Shown here: positions 27,201 to 40,248 of the stretch, piece after piece | How the letters are laid out: each line of letters opens with the position of its first letter | How positions within the stretch are numbered: position 1 is the stretch's first letter | Assembly (NCBI GenBank): GCA_035041965.1 | Contig: JAPYMA010000368.1 | Coordinates: 1-64,000 of the forward strand | Source: Anisakis pegreffii | Lineage: Eukaryota; Nematoda; Chromadorea; Rhabditida; Anisakidae | Reading direction: 5' to 3' | Length of the DNA: 64,000 bases | The notes under the pieces: model-generated | Database searches by the model: none | What the model saw: only the letters and a program-made list of their open reading frames with translations | What the model was told of the DNA's origin: nothing | Program-made: the position numbers and the translations under genes

Positions 27201-30200
27201 AATATCCCAAAAGACGTGTTAGTTAAAGGATGACGGTCGTTTCGAACGCATCAATAACTTTGGACATGAGAGGTCCTGAAACGTCGTTCAAATGGAGCGA
27301 TGTTCTGCAGTGATTAACAAATTCACATTCTTAAAACATAAATAACTTCACTTTCAAACATAAATAACATTTTCACAGAATACTGCGAAATGAAGATCGA
27401 TCAATTGTGTCTCGGAGAAGAAATGGTAAGGGAAGTGCATAATAATCGATGAAGACCGCTGAAAACGGAAAAACTGAAATGTGAAACGACGATTTGTTGT
27501 TCTCCCTCTGTTCGACCCATTTCCAGAAAGAAATGATAAATTGCCTTTTTTTTCACCGCACTTTGACCTTACTCTACTTTCGCTTTATTCATGAGTCAGA
27601 GGCTCTCAGTTTCAAGCGCCTTGAAGAGGTCAATCTGAAGGCTGAAAGCAATAAGCCATCACTAATTTATGGCTAAAAGTGCGCACTTAAACAATTTCAC
27701 TAATTCCGAAAAAGCCAAAGTGATGAGATATATTTGAAGTGGTATTTGGATGCCATTACTGGAGCTCAATACTGGATATAGGTTTTTAAACTGGTTAGCA
27801 TAAAACTTTGAAACAGCGGCATGTGAAATCAAAGATGGAAATAATATCGTTAAGTCGACGACTAGATTTGATGTACCTCCTTAGAATCGCGCTCCTTTGA
27901 AACATTGTTCTATCGGCGATCGTCTCGTGTTTTGTCGACTTCGCTTTAATCCAGCACACCTCCTCCATGTTAAAAGTATTTCCGAGTAACCATACGCAAG
28001 CAACTCTTCGGAATTCTAATAATGAGAGGGAGAGGAGCGCAGAATGAAAATAGTAATTAGAGTGAGAAGAAAGAGCAGCAGACATGAGAGAAACGGTGCA
28101 TGATCATATCTTCTCTATTTTACTCAAATTACGAATATCAGTGTGATAGATCGCAAATTATAATCTGATTCAAGAATATCATGTTTGATACATCAAGAAA
28201 CTCCGCACTGTTCACTCTGATAAAAAATTACTTTGCTATCAACTGAATGCTTTTTTCGGAAGTGTGAGAATTAAACGTTGCGAGAATCGAGTAAACAGTA
28301 TCGTTGGAAAATTGAATTCAGAGACAGAATTGAGCTGAAAAAATTATGAAGTCGAATTATGATTCCTTACGAAAGAGGTCATGCTGACGAATCAAAACGA
28401 ACAAAATATCAGTGAAGATCTACAGTTCGGCAATGACAGTAATGATGACTCATAGTCAGTAATGTTTACAGCTCATAATATCATATGTTAATACGAGACG
28501 GTTGAATGTGAAACGATATTGACGATGACGAGAGTTTTGCGTTTTGAATGTCATGAATAACAAATTTAATGCATGTACACAATAACTGCCCAAAAGCATC
28601 CATCCATACACAACAACTCACATCGAAATTTGGTGTAATTGAACACAACGAATTGTTTAACACAACGAACGCAGTGAATTGCATGAATCGTTTTCTTTAG
28701 CAGGCATATGAACGATACACGTGAGTGTCAAAAATAAAATGTTCATTGGAGTAATTCACAAGAAAGGGTCACGTGAGAACTGCACACGAATCGGTGGGCG
28801 ATACATAGATGGAGAACGTTGAAGAAATGGAGAACGTGATCACAACAATGTGGTGTTGGGTGAGGAGGTATGAGCTGTAATAAAAAAAAATGAGTGGTGT
28901 TTGGTGATGGAAGGATAACGAGCAGGATCTACGCAAATTATTTGCATTGGAAAGGTGTAAATTAGACGGTGCCAGGGAAGCGAAGCGGAACATGAACAAT
29001 TACAGTGACACAAACACGTGTAATCGTTTGCTAATAATGACGCTTGTAAAGGGAATGTTTTATTCGGATCATGAAAGACAACGAATGACTTTATTCGAAT
29101 TATGAATAGTAAATGAACAGACAACAGTCTGACTGAGAAAATAATCATTTTTGCGATAAAAACTGTGATGAAATTCAACGAAAATTTGTTTGTTCGTGTT
29201 AATTTGATCACGTGAAGCAATCGTGAACACAGTTTTATTTTCCACTGATTTGAACAAATAATGAATGGAGTAAAACTGGTGCTGAAAGATTCGATTCAAC
29301 TGATCACAACTGTAATTCCACCTGCTCGCAATCAATTCTCATCAGAAGCTGAATGATAAAAACAGATGATCGAACTCAGAAGATATGCTAAATAAAGCCG
29401 ATGCAATAAGCATACGGCTGAGCTAATATCAGAAAATGTGACGAATCATGATAGGACAGATCATAACAGGAATTTTGGATGAACATTAACGAATAAAACG
29501 AAAACGAACATTACTGATCGTGAATAAATAAAATATTCTATAGTTATATTAGGAATTAAAATGAGAGGCTGAATCACTGAACGATTACACACCAATGTAA
29601 ATAACGATTATTTGCCTATTATCACGGGATGGATCCATTGAAAAACGATTGAACATATTTTCCGCTTGTATCTCGAAGAAAAAACGTTCACAAGTGGACG
29701 AACAGACTGCTTCTCTTAGGAATTGCAAGTAAATATTGATCGGAACATTAACATGAATTCATGCAGTGCCAGAAAATGATTGTGGTAATGATTGCGTGTC
29801 ATGGTCATAATTCTTCTCGATTGAAACATAATACTTTATGGAAGGACGACTTAAGAAATGCTTTTTCTCGATGAATAGCCACTTATCGCGTATTTATTCA
29901 CTGAATCGATATTGTACTGCTCTGGCACTGCTTGCAGAGAACGACGAAAAACCTTGACAAGTCTAAGAATTCATTCAAATAGCAATTAATGAAAGTTTTT
30001 ATTGCGATCGTCAATTCAACGAGATGCAATGACACAATCAAAGTCCATCCACGTATCTGCACTCAAACGTTTACGTTAGAGTAATTCTAATTAATCCTTT
30101 CGCAATATTCTGCACTAACTTTAATTGCACTGGAAATATGTATGCAGGTGTATGTAGGTTTATATGCAGATCTCATAGTATCTTATAGGAAATAATCGTT

Positions 30201-30820
30201 CAAAGCAAGACAATACGGTGCAAGGCAATTGCTTCGGCAGAATAATGCGAGTCGAATGACTACTGCCACATCAAGTGAGTAGTTGATCGTGAGAGGAATG
30301 AACCAACGAAGAAGATCGAGAATAATAGAAACTTGGATAGAAAACATTTTCGTGAATACTTTCAGGTTTTCAGATGGAAATTTCAGATGTTTTACTTCAA
30401 GTAATGGAACAAATGTTTTGATAGGTTTACCTCACTCGATCCACCGCTATTTGTTGACGTTTCCATAACGTTGCTGTTGTTGCTGGTTTGTGTATCGACC
30501 ATTTTGATATGATTTTTATTTTTAGATATTTCACTTGATTTTGAAGTTTTGAACGAGAAAAATTTTCATATGATTATTCGATGAAAGATAACATTTGCAA
30601 AAAATACACCGAAAAATAAGGAACTTGACTATTTAAAGCGATTGCTAGTTAGCAGAGTAAGAAGAGCGCTGTGCTGATACAGCACACCTGAAAAATATTT
30701 TTATTTTATAGTTGAGATTGGTGATTCGATGAATATTGAAACGCTGCGTGAAAATGATCACAGAATGACGTTTTCTCCAGATGAATATAGCTTTATCACG
30801 ATTTGATTTTCATGTGATAA
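24207..30820. other. Upstream region of unc-16, no gene recognised
   Basis: The unc-16 initiator exon and promoter should lie somewhere here, or further right, on the minus strand. A leader exon ending in phase 0 before the VVYG exon is expected, but several short ATG-plus-donor candidates exist and none is convincing. Open frames here are short, overlap one another on both strands and do not resemble proteins I know. Confidence 0.5.
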
Positions 30821-31050
30821 CAGAAGTGTAGCCAAGGGGAGAGAGCACACGGAGACATGCTACCTTCCTTCCTCACCCCACCCCCCCTAGGGGTGGAAGA
30901 AAAAAAGAAAAGGAAAGTCAAGGAAAAGAAAATGCAAGAAAGGAGGGATGAGGAAAGGAAGAAAAAACAAACAGAAAAATCGACCTAAATACTTAGGTCC
31001 AGATCTCTTTACGCCCCTTTCACCTCAAAAATCTTGGCTACGCCCCACTG
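30821..31050. mobile_element. Degenerate hAT-type MITE
   Basis: The left end is CAGAAGTGTAGCCAAGGGG; the right end, read in reverse, is CAGTGGGGCGTAGCCAAG, the form often seen at hAT termini. The interior has a C-run followed by a polypurine tract (about 30890-30970), unlike the flanks. No matching 8-bp target duplication is visible, so the element is old or its ends are misjudged. Confidence 0.45.
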
Positions 31051-31182
31051 AGACAGTACTATAAAATGAATTATAATATCAGTTACGTACTCTATTGCAG
31101 TAAACTATTTTATGTGCAAGTCTAAAGCTTTGTATAGCTTTATTATAATAAATGTTGATTGCACAGATGAGCGTAGTAATCA

Positions 31183-31443
31183 TTGAGGTTTGCGTCACGA
31201 AGCTGGAAACATATCATGATCCGATTGGAATCTAATGTAGAATGGGTTCGAATTGCACTGGCCAGGAATGAATTACTTGACAAACTACTGCGAATAGTAA
31301 TGTCAGTGAACAGATATCGAGATGAGTTTCGATGCATTGATGAATCAGACGCATCGATTTGTGTTTATTTGAATGCGTGTCATGAACGAGAATGCGAGCC
31401 ATGCAGCCACGCCTCACTTCTTCGCAGTGCGATTCAATGTTGA
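31183..31443 (+). CDS. Hypothetical ORF, Cys-containing
   Basis: An 86-codon open frame just right of the MITE, with a plausible amino-acid mix (WVRIALARNELLDKLLRIVM, then SVNRYRDEFRCIDESDASIC) and a CHERECEPC cluster near the end. Two minus-strand frames are open over the same bases, so chance is not excluded. I recognise no family and no splice context. Confidence 0.2.
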   Translation: MRFASRSWKHIMIRLESNVEWVRIALARNELLDKLLRIVMSVNRYRDEFRCIDESDASICVYLNACHERECEPCSHASLLRSAIQC

Positions 31444-33275
31444 CACAATTATTTTACATTCCACACACGAACCAATATTCGTTTGCTTGGTTTTTCAAAT
31501 TTGAATCCATCAAGCATTCCTCAGTTAAGATAAGCCCTTGAAAGGGACATTTTTCCCATTTCAATACAGTTTGCAGAATATTGGTCGAAAAATCCGGATT
31601 GTTGTTTCATTAACATTCAACTTCGACAACGATTCAAAATTCGATACGCAAATAAATTTCCTGGATCATTTATTCTACTGAAGGACGATAAAAAAGATGC
31701 AAAAAATTTCCGAATTTGATCGAATAAAACTGGCTGATACTCGTCCTAAGCGAGCACTTTGTATTCATAGGAATCGATTGTGAATATTGCAAACAGATAG
31801 CGCGAACACGCACGGTGATGTGTCTGAAAGCTTTCAACTGATAGAGGAGGAATGCAAATGCACCGATGATGATAATATTCTTATCACAAAAGGTTGATAC
31901 GAGAGGATGGTGCTGAAAAGGAACACCAGCAATCGGTTCAAAATATGGACAACTCATGCGAATATCACCGTGATTCTACCATCAATTTCTATCAGCAACA
32001 TCTTGTTTTCTCTTCGCACTTAATTTCGTTGTTTGCTATCAAATCGACGCTAAACTCCATTCTTTCATACATAAAGTGATTAAATTCATTCATTCATACC
32101 CAGTTCTTGTGAATGCTCATTTAAGTTTTTGATTTGTAATATTCATTTGGCCACAAATAAAACGCAAAGAGTACCTTTATTGAAATCACTTGTCACACAT
32201 TGTTGATGGGTGAATTTGAATTTATGAAATTTACTGATGATCCGATGAACGAATATATACATAGAAGGCATTCAATGAATTCTAATAGAAGTGTTAGTAA
32301 GTGTCATTTGAAATGACACAAACTGACTGACGGATTCATATGAGAAGTTCATTCAACGCTCACGTAGTGATAAAACCGATGCTGATGAAAAATACTAAAA
32401 GGTGAGCTATGATTTGAACAGAGAATTGAAAAGAGATATTTGGGTGAAGGTGAGAGTTGGTTGGACTGGATGTAAAATGAAGGGAGATTAATGAAATGAG
32501 ACGTCGAAGACGGTGCTCTGAATAATTCGAATAGAGACGATTCATTCACATTACGAAAGTGATGCGGACGGATGCACTCGATGATTTTATGCATTCGCTT
32601 TCTCACATCGTTCATTACACGACGATTTTATTCGTTTTCTTAGCTTAAAATAGCCTCCCTCTCCTCCCCATTAATTCGCTCTTATCATCATGCAAGCGAT
32701 TTTTTCTTATTTTCCTTATTTTTTCTACCAATGCTGTGCTTTTTGCATTCTCATCTTAATTGATATTTTCTTTTGAATCATACCAAAATTCCTATTGAAC
32801 GCAGTCTAGGTTGGGACGCCAAATTTTCATTGATTCGTTAAAAATGTGAATGAACTGTTTATGATCAAATTCACAATGCAGTTTTAGAAAGCTGATGTCT
32901 CTGAGATGAGAAAACGGTGCTTACAACCACCAAACCTTACAGAATATTCTCCGATCATTTGGATTTTTCCTTCAGCTATACCAATTGTTTTCGTTTCAAA
33001 TTTGAGACTTTCACACAACTCATCGTATCAACGCAACCACGAATAATTCAATAGCAAGGGCAACAGGAAATAGCTGTGTTCGAATGACGTCTTACGGCAT
33101 GATTCAACAAACTGCTCTCTATATTGACATATGTTCCACAAATCATTCAATCTAGCGAAAAAATATTCAATTTATTAGCGTTAAACATCAAATGAATTTA
33201 GCTCTTTGCAAATCATATCGAAAGTTTTTTCTTTCATTTGAACGCATTCAATACGTCAATACGACAACACATTGT
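31444..33275. other. Intergenic, nothing recognised
   Basis: AT-rich DNA with only short overlapping open frames. No repeat, RNA gene or conserved protein segment was seen. Confidence 0.5.
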
Positions 33276-33356
33276 GGAAAAGTATTTTTGAAATCATAAG
33301 AAAATGACGCAACATGTCGGTTCTTTAAATGAGATTTTTTGCTTCTGTTAAGGATT
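33276..33356 (+). repeat. Direct repeat, copy 1
   Basis: About 81 bases, starting GGAAAAGTATTTTTGA and ending GTTAAGGATT, are repeated in the same orientation at 34163-34244 with roughly 80 percent identity. The core AGAAAATGACGCAA is exact. Confidence 0.75.
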
Positions 33357-34162
33357 TGCAATTTAATCATTTTTACGATCGCTTTTCTTGAATGAATGTT
33401 TTTGGAATGTTCTTCAATATCAAACTTATTGACAGCAAAATCGATTTTATATATTTTTTCAGATAACAAGTACGGCCCTTCCGCATATGCACCAACTGAA
33501 ACATTAGTCAACTCAAATTTTTTGGATCTTTTAAAATTTCCACTGAAATGCCGAGTCGGTTATGAAAATAACTTGGAAATTTACTGATTGTGAGAAGAGA
33601 GAGAGAGAACCAAACAATAGATAAGTACTTTTTAATCGAGTGTAAATTCTCGTTCACGAACGCACGCTTTCGCTCAAATTAATCTGCATGGTAATAGAGT
33701 AACGGATGGATAGTACTCGGTTCCATCGTTCGGGTTGTAATGATTCAAGTGGAAACTGGAATGGACAGGTTGGATACATTCGAATAGAACATCTGGTCAT
33801 TTGGAAAATTATCACTGATTGTGAGGATGAGTGACGATAGCCCAGCTGCTGGCCCGAGGACACGATCTGGCAGTCAGATGAGATGGCTCTGGAACGCAGC
33901 GCTTTAGCGCATTTCACTCCCTTTTAGAGAGTGCTGCCTCGGGATTTATCGATCGTCATCTGCGCTTTACGCGTTGCATATTCTTTGGATATCACAGGAT
34001 GTGTTGTTAAGTTGGCTCGTCTCCAGAACGAGTCTCACCACCTTTCGCCACCCGAACGCTAGCCTGTCTGCAGTCTGCAAAAGACATTATTGTCATCGCG
34101 AATATGCCTTCGAGCACCTCGAATGGTTCACCATTCAACAGTCGAGTTCATCTGTCAGTAGC

Positions 34163-34244
34163 GGAAAAGTATTTTTGAGAACTTGAGAAAATGACGCAAG
34201 ATATCGGTTGTTTGAATGAGATTTTTATGCGTGTGTTAAGGATT
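34163..34244 (+). repeat. Direct repeat, copy 2
   Basis: Second copy of the repeat at 33276-33356. The 800 bp between the copies (33357-34162) includes a GC-richer stretch at about 33830-34150 with no recognisable coding content. The arrangement could be a dispersed repeat or an old segmental duplication. Confidence 0.75.
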
Positions 34245-36029
34245 CTGAAGTAGATGAGAAGATGCAACGCAATCGTTGTTCGCGTGCAATTATCCGATGT
34301 AAGGTGCATCTGAGATGAGAAAAATGTGCAATCATGTGAGGTATGAAGAATAGATTAGGGGGTAATGGCATGAGCGTTGAGAAAAATCAGAAAAAAGAAA
34401 AAAATGTTTAGAATTTACAGGGAACTAAAATCTTTGTCATAATCCATTTTCAGTTTGCAGCTTGTGAAAAACTTTTTTTAGAAGTGATACCTTGGAAAAA
34501 GTAATGTCATGAAGCAATGCGCGTGTCACAGCAGATTACGATGCTCTGCATTGCCAGATTATCAGATTTACGTAGCCGAGCAATCTGACCAGTCTGCCGT
34601 GCTTCAGCAGGCCGGAGGTGTTTCAGGTTTTTCATGATGCGCGATTGCGGTGGAAATCTGTTATAGTGCTAGAAACCTAAGGGCATGAAAATCCAGCTCG
34701 GCAACACTTTAAGAATATGAATTGTGAAACTATTCGGGAATATGGGGCTGTTTAAAAAATGAATCATTTTAAAGCTTGATAGAGCTTAAGGAAAATTTTG
34801 TCTGTAAAACATTTGTTCTGGTTTCCGTCAACACTCTTCCCGTTGTAGCGTAATCTAGTGTGACATGCATATTACTTGCTTTGTTCCATAGCGTTATTAT
34901 TTCGCTGACATGCTTTCTTACGATTTGTTTACTGAAAACGGTTTCTGACGTGAATTTCAACTCTTTATAAAACCTCATGTTAGTCCCATTCAGTTTCGCC
35001 TTTTACGGTTCAAAAATCTGAATACGAAAGTGTAAATCTTCTCCGATGGTAACGATTTTTTCGGCCATGCCTGAACGGCGATAATTTAGATTCGAAATCC
35101 GAATGTTCAATTGAGCAACCAACGTTAGACCAATCAATGTTGCCTAGCCATGCTAATTAATCAACTAATCTCTCTCTGTCTCTCTATCACAACCGTATGT
35201 ACGTTTTCATGCCTCTCTCGCTTAGTCAGTGAGGCAGAGGACTGGACAGACAGCTGGTGGCAAAGGGTGTTGATGTTGTCAGCAATCAGTTGTTGATAAC
35301 AGCAATCAATTGTTGACAGCAACAACAAATGGGTTTACATACATTTTATGGATCGGACGGTGACAGACCAAATGGTTCACATGCTAATGAACAGTAAATG
35401 TTTATTTAACGTTGAATTAGCGTTCGTTTTGATTTGTGCGTCGTCGTTTTGCAATGCAAATGGCGAATGGCATTCATTCTCTAAGATGTGGCATCTACTC
35501 TGTGTGATGCTGTTCAAATGCATTCCTTCAAGAGGTTGATGGAGTACTTAAGTGAGAGTAGTGATCGCTTGTAATAGACTCGAACGTATCGTCAAATTTT
35601 ATTTTACAACATTTGTACGACTGTTGCCAACTCGCATTGCGGCCAAACCTTACATCGAAATAATTTTAATTATTGAATGATTTCGCCTTGCCAATTTTTG
35701 AAGTAATATACTCGTAGTTTGAGAATGCTCAAGCTACTGTGCCATTTCTCTGTTGTTTTTTTCTGGAATATCTATCGAATTTTGAAATGATCTCGTGATA
35801 ATTTGCGAGTTCATCCTGAATTTTGCGATGTCTGTCTGAATGATAAATTTCTGTACCAAAATTGTTGCACACGAACAAACGAATGCGTTCAATGGGAACA
35901 AAAATTATTAGCATCAAGCTGACAGTGAGCAGCATTTCAGTTGCACTCAGCTGAATCCACAATTTGCATTATTCATTCGATTATGGTAAACGTAATCTTG
36001 AACTGAGCAATTAAATTCATTCTGTGATA
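34245..36029. other. Upstream region of the tetraspanin gene
   Basis: No gene recognised. It contains a short CT-rich stretch (about 35168-35187) and CAACAG/GTTGTTG runs (about 35270-35330), and presumably holds the tetraspanin promoter. Confidence 0.5.
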
Positions 36030-38024
36030 ATGCAGTCATCCAGTGAAGTGATCGTACCTTGTGAAGGTGTTACTGTGCACAATCGTAAGCGTTGCTGTTT
36101 TCGATCGTCGTTTGTTAGGGGTCATTTTATGATGTCTTATGGATTCGATTCAGCGAAATCTTCGTTATCCATCTTGAATGCCTTCTATATTGTAAGTTTT
36201 TGTTCTTTTTTTAAAGGTTTATTTCCATTTATTCATTCAGTTTACTGATCCAATTAATCAGCATTTAATTGGCACTCAATGGGACATCATTTCTCATTTG
36301 TGGTCTGTCGAATGAAAACTGTCGCATCGATCCGGTGCAGAATTTCTTTCGATTGTGATCCACTCATTTGTTCTAACAGTGCCACGTCCGCACCGGATGC
36401 GATTAGCAGTACTCGTGGGTCTTTTACATGAATTGAGACTGACACTGAAGACTTTCGGCTTGTAGCCTCTGATGGCTGAGTTCATTAATGTGCTCAGGGG
36501 ATTCGAATGGTGAGCAATAAGTGAATTGCAGGCGTTGTCGGTGTTTTTGATAGTGATGAGTTTGTACGTGAAGGGCTCGTCGATAGTGACTAGTTCTTCG
36601 ATAATAAATGCGATCATTGTTGTTGGTTTCTTTTTGCTGTTCGTCAGCTTATTGGGTCTTTATGGCACTTCAAAACACCATCAGGTTGCACTCTTCTTCG
36701 TGAGTTCATTCTTTTATTAATGTTTTAATTTTATCATTATTGTTATTATTATTATTATTATTATTATCATTAAAATATCGTTATCGTCATCGGTGTTATT
36801 ATTGCTGTGGTTTTCGTATAATTTCTTGTTGAATAATGAATAGACCTGCGCAGTTTTTATTGGTAAGGTGGAAAGGTATAAACTGTGGATTTGTTGCTCG
36901 AGCTAAACTTTATCGGGCCATTTATGGGAAAGATAAATCAACCTGATTAAGCTTAATTCTGTTTCAGTATATGGTTATTTTGGGACTCGTTTTTGCGCTG
37001 CAATTATGTGTTATGATTGCTTGTTTTTCCATAATAAACCGAAATGGGATTAATCAGCTGATTAAAACAGGTGATTAGTTTAGATGATTAGAAGTATTCG
37101 TAATTAGCAGTTGTTTTTTAAAGTAGTATTGTGTTCATCTATTTGATTCGTTTCGAAGAATGTGAATAGTTTGAGAGTTCGTTAACTTTTAATTCAATTT
37201 AGGTTGGATGAAATCATCAAACGATACAATTTGGGATGCGGAGAAAAACTTCGAATGTTGTGGATTAGAGACATTAAATGATTTGTCGTATAAATGTGAT
37301 GAAGTTGGTTTCATGATTGATTTTTGTCACATCACTAGCTGTCGTTGTTCATTTATAATAAGTATATGTATTTTGTTTCGGCATGAAATTTATTCACTAT
37401 TTGTGTACAACTCCACTGAATGAAACAATATAAAATTTTCGAAGTCATTTTCAGTTGGACTGTGCAAGAACGGCATGCCATCCATGTTTACCAATTATCG
37501 TCACAAGAATGCGCTCCAATCTGCAACATCTGGCTGCATTCGGACTTTTTTTCAGTTTCACTGAGGTAATTTTGATGCTACTTCGAAATCGCAGTTCATC
37601 CATATACCAAAAGTGCTTGATACATAACCAATCAAACAGTTTTGACACAAGAGATCATTTTCGTCGTTCACTCATTCCAAGAGTTGGAGCAAGCAAATGC
37701 CTATCTGGTTTCACTTAATATCACTCTCGTCTTTTGGCGTATTTACCTCCACGCAGCCAGCGTCATAACTCACGAACTAATCTGTCTTCTTGAATGTTAT
37801 GTCAATAAATCATTTTTGTCATCTTAGAGATTGGTTTTTCATTATTGGAAAATTATTCAAAGATGATAGTGTTACATGTCATGAATAATTGGAACTTTGT
37901 ACTTATTGTTAGTGAAATTATCAAATTTTAGTTGTTTGGTATCTGGTTAGCGATGCGATATCGAAACATGAAAGACCCCAGGATCGATCCGGTTCTTTAT
38001 TTTGAACGACATTCATCTTCATGA
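36030..38024 (+). CDS. Tetraspanin of the TSPAN13/TSPAN31 type
   Basis: Four-pass membrane protein that organises partner proteins in the plane of the membrane. Six exons: 36030-36191, 36532-36699, 36968-37070, 37203-37303, 37455-37565, 37932-38024, all in phase, giving 245 aa. It aligns through its length with human TSPAN13/31: SAKSSLSILNAFYI at the start of TM1, VGFFLLFVSLLGLYGTSKHH in TM2 with the family's HHQVALFF, YMVILGLVFALQLCVMIACF in TM3, the tetraspanin ECCG motif in the large loop with the short Cys pattern of this subfamily (CARTACHPC), and GLFFSFTELFGIWLAMRYRN in TM4. The N-terminal cytoplasmic part is about 40 residues longer than in mammals if the first ATG is used; ATG at 36129 would give the usual short start. 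Probably the first gene of a plus-strand cluster. Confidence 0.93.
36735..36770. repeat. (ATT)n microsatellite
   Basis: A run of TTATTA repeats in the second intron of the tetraspanin gene. Confidence 0.9.
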
Positions 38025-38115
38025 TCCATCTGCAGATTTGCGAATCCGCACCATTTTCGCCAGTGATTATTATTTCCTTGGAAAAGCAATCACTTATGAA
38101 TTATTGTTGTTTTAG

Positions 38116-38515
38116 ATGTTCTCTATGAATGCTCAGATTTGTTGTATATTAGCATACGTCAGTGTTTTGTCAGCGTAATATTCGTGCAGTTTGTGTGACC
38201 AAAAATGAGGAGAATATCAGTATAAGGATATGAATGTATTATACCGTCAGAAACATTTTTGTTCCTTATGAATTTTCTTCTTTTATGACAAATATTCTAG
38301 TCTCTTATCAAATAATACGCAGTTGATGATAGATTCTTCAAGCAGTGTTCGGGGTTCTATGTTTATTTCTGTCACATTTTTTCGACTGAACCTTATCTTC
38401 TTCCTCAAAATGATTTTCAGGCTATTATTTTGTCAATATTACGCAGATGATGAATATGCTGTTAAAATTCCTCATGAATTTCGTTTACCTGTCGTACGTG
38501 TACAGCCACGGTGAC
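38116..38515 (+). CDS. Possible small gene directly downstream of the tetraspanin
   Basis: ATG 38116 follows TTGTTTTAG immediately, 91 bp after the tetraspanin stop. That spacing and splice site are what a downstream gene in a nematode operon would show. The first piece reads MFSMNAQICCILAY before a GTCAGT donor. Candidate later exons follow acceptors ACGCAG (about 38322) and TTTTCAG (about 38420); the best-looking ending is YYADDEYAVKIPHEFRLPVV to a TGA at 38512-38514. I could not find one set of junctions that keeps frame throughout, and I recognise no family. Confidence 0.3.
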
Positions 38516-39206
38516 TCAGTTTGTCGCAATATATTGTTGTCGTTATGCGATTGTTGTTGTTCACTTTGATTTATTACATATCGGCTCAGTTCCGTTATTC
38601 ATTTCAGTGAGTGTCCTTTCTGATTCTCTTGTATCAAAACACTGTATATTCGTTCTACTTGACGATTATTTGATAGTGTCATATGATGTGTATCATGCAT
38701 TTTTATTTTGATTTTTTCATGTCTTAGGGTAATAAGTTGACCAATTAACATTTCTTTGTTATAGCAATACGATGGTAGTAACGGCTCATGTTAGATTTCG
38801 TTGTAAAAGATATAATAAATTATTTTGAGTACAAGTGTATGAGTACACTCCAATGGTAATTGCTTTGAATTCATTGTTTTTCAGCGATGGACGGGTTTTT
38901 CTCCCACTTCTCTATTTTTCAATCATTATGCTTTCCAGAAAATGAGTATATAAACGAATTTCCTTCTCAGATAATGAACGATTCAATCACAATGTAACGT
39001 CGGAACGAACAAAATCTTACGTTAATGCGTTTTTTGTTTTAATTTGAATGCGTTTTGCATACTTTATAAACGTTTTAATGTAAAACGCTTACGTATTTGA
39101 TCGTAATAAAACTTTTATGTTCACTTTTACACTATTTTACAAAAGCGAAGTGAAGTTTGTTCCGTCAACTCGTGATTATTCATCGGCAGTGAAATAATTT
39201 GCAGAT

Positions 39207-39903
39207 ATGTTACCGGATTTGTCGCCTCATTTACATACAGTCGAATGTAATTTCTTAATTGATCTACTCAAAAGATGTCACTCTGAAGAACGATTCGGTA
39301 TCATCTTAATACAATTTCGGCATTATTTTTCCCAAGAATAACTGTTGTTTTACCAAAGACAAATGATGCTTTCTTTACACCGCCCGATTTCATTCTCCTC
39401 ATCTAGTTTTCTTTTTTGTCGTTTCATAAATTTCATTTGAATTAAGTCAACTCAAATATTTTCCGTTCGGTACTTTACAAAAGACGATACAGTCGTTCAC
39501 AAGTTAAAACGATTGATTCATGAACCGTTTGCGTATCCATTCATTTTATTCAAATGCATTTTATTGAAGGCAAATTCTTCGGAGCTTGTAGCTTCTGGGA
39601 TGAAGCTGTATGGCAGTGCACGAAACAGGAACGAATTTACAGAAGGTTAGTGACTGTTCAAATATTCACTCTTGTCACCCGTTTCATCGTTATCTCTGTT
39701 ATCCCCCAAAATAATCGACTGTGTTGATGGGTTTTCGCCTTCTTTCCAGAAACAGTAATCCATCATATGCGAGACGAAAAGCCGAACTACAGTATCTACC
39801 AGAGGAGTACTATACACCAGTGCTGAGAAAGTTGAAGGAACAAGGTCAATTGAACGTAACAAGATCCGGATGTGAAATACCGATGAACCAACCGAATCGG
39901 TAA
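39207..39903 (+). CDS. CMC2: COX assembly mitochondrial protein 2 (CMC2) homologue
   Basis: Small intermembrane-space protein of the twin CX9C class, imported by the MIA40 relay and needed for cytochrome c oxidase assembly. Three exons, 39207-39297, 39570-39645 and 39750-39903, join in phase to give 106 aa. The start MLPDLSPHLHTVECNFLIDL matches human CMC2 (MHPDLSPHLHTEECN...). Both CX9C motifs are present: CNFLIDLLKRC in exon 1 and CSFWDEAVWQC in exon 2 (after KFFGA, compare human FFGYC). The C-terminal half from exon 3 (NPSYARRKAELQYLPEEYYT) is longer than in mammals and poorly conserved. The ATG lies two bases after TTTGCAG, so the mRNA is probably trans-spliced there. Same strand as the tetraspanin, about 1.2 kb downstream. 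Confidence 0.93.
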
Positions 39904-40248
39904 CGGATCAGATGTCATTATTTGACGATCGCAAATCAAAATGAAACAAAAACTCGATACGAACTACTGTTTGAAAATAAATGCATTCATTGACGAATGT
40001 ATTTCCACCGTGTTCAAAATGAGTTCTGTGAATGATCATTCAAATATTGAGTGGTTTATCGCTGTAATTATTGTAATAAATTGGTTGAAATAATTCATTT
40101 GATCATTAAAATATCAATTATCACTCGTCATCATTTTACATTGAACAATTTATGCCTTTGTCAAATATTTGTAATCGAATCAATCAAAAATCCACGCAAA
40201 TTCAATCGGTTTGTGTCGTTTGTTCGTCGGTGCTGTTTTCTTTTCGAG

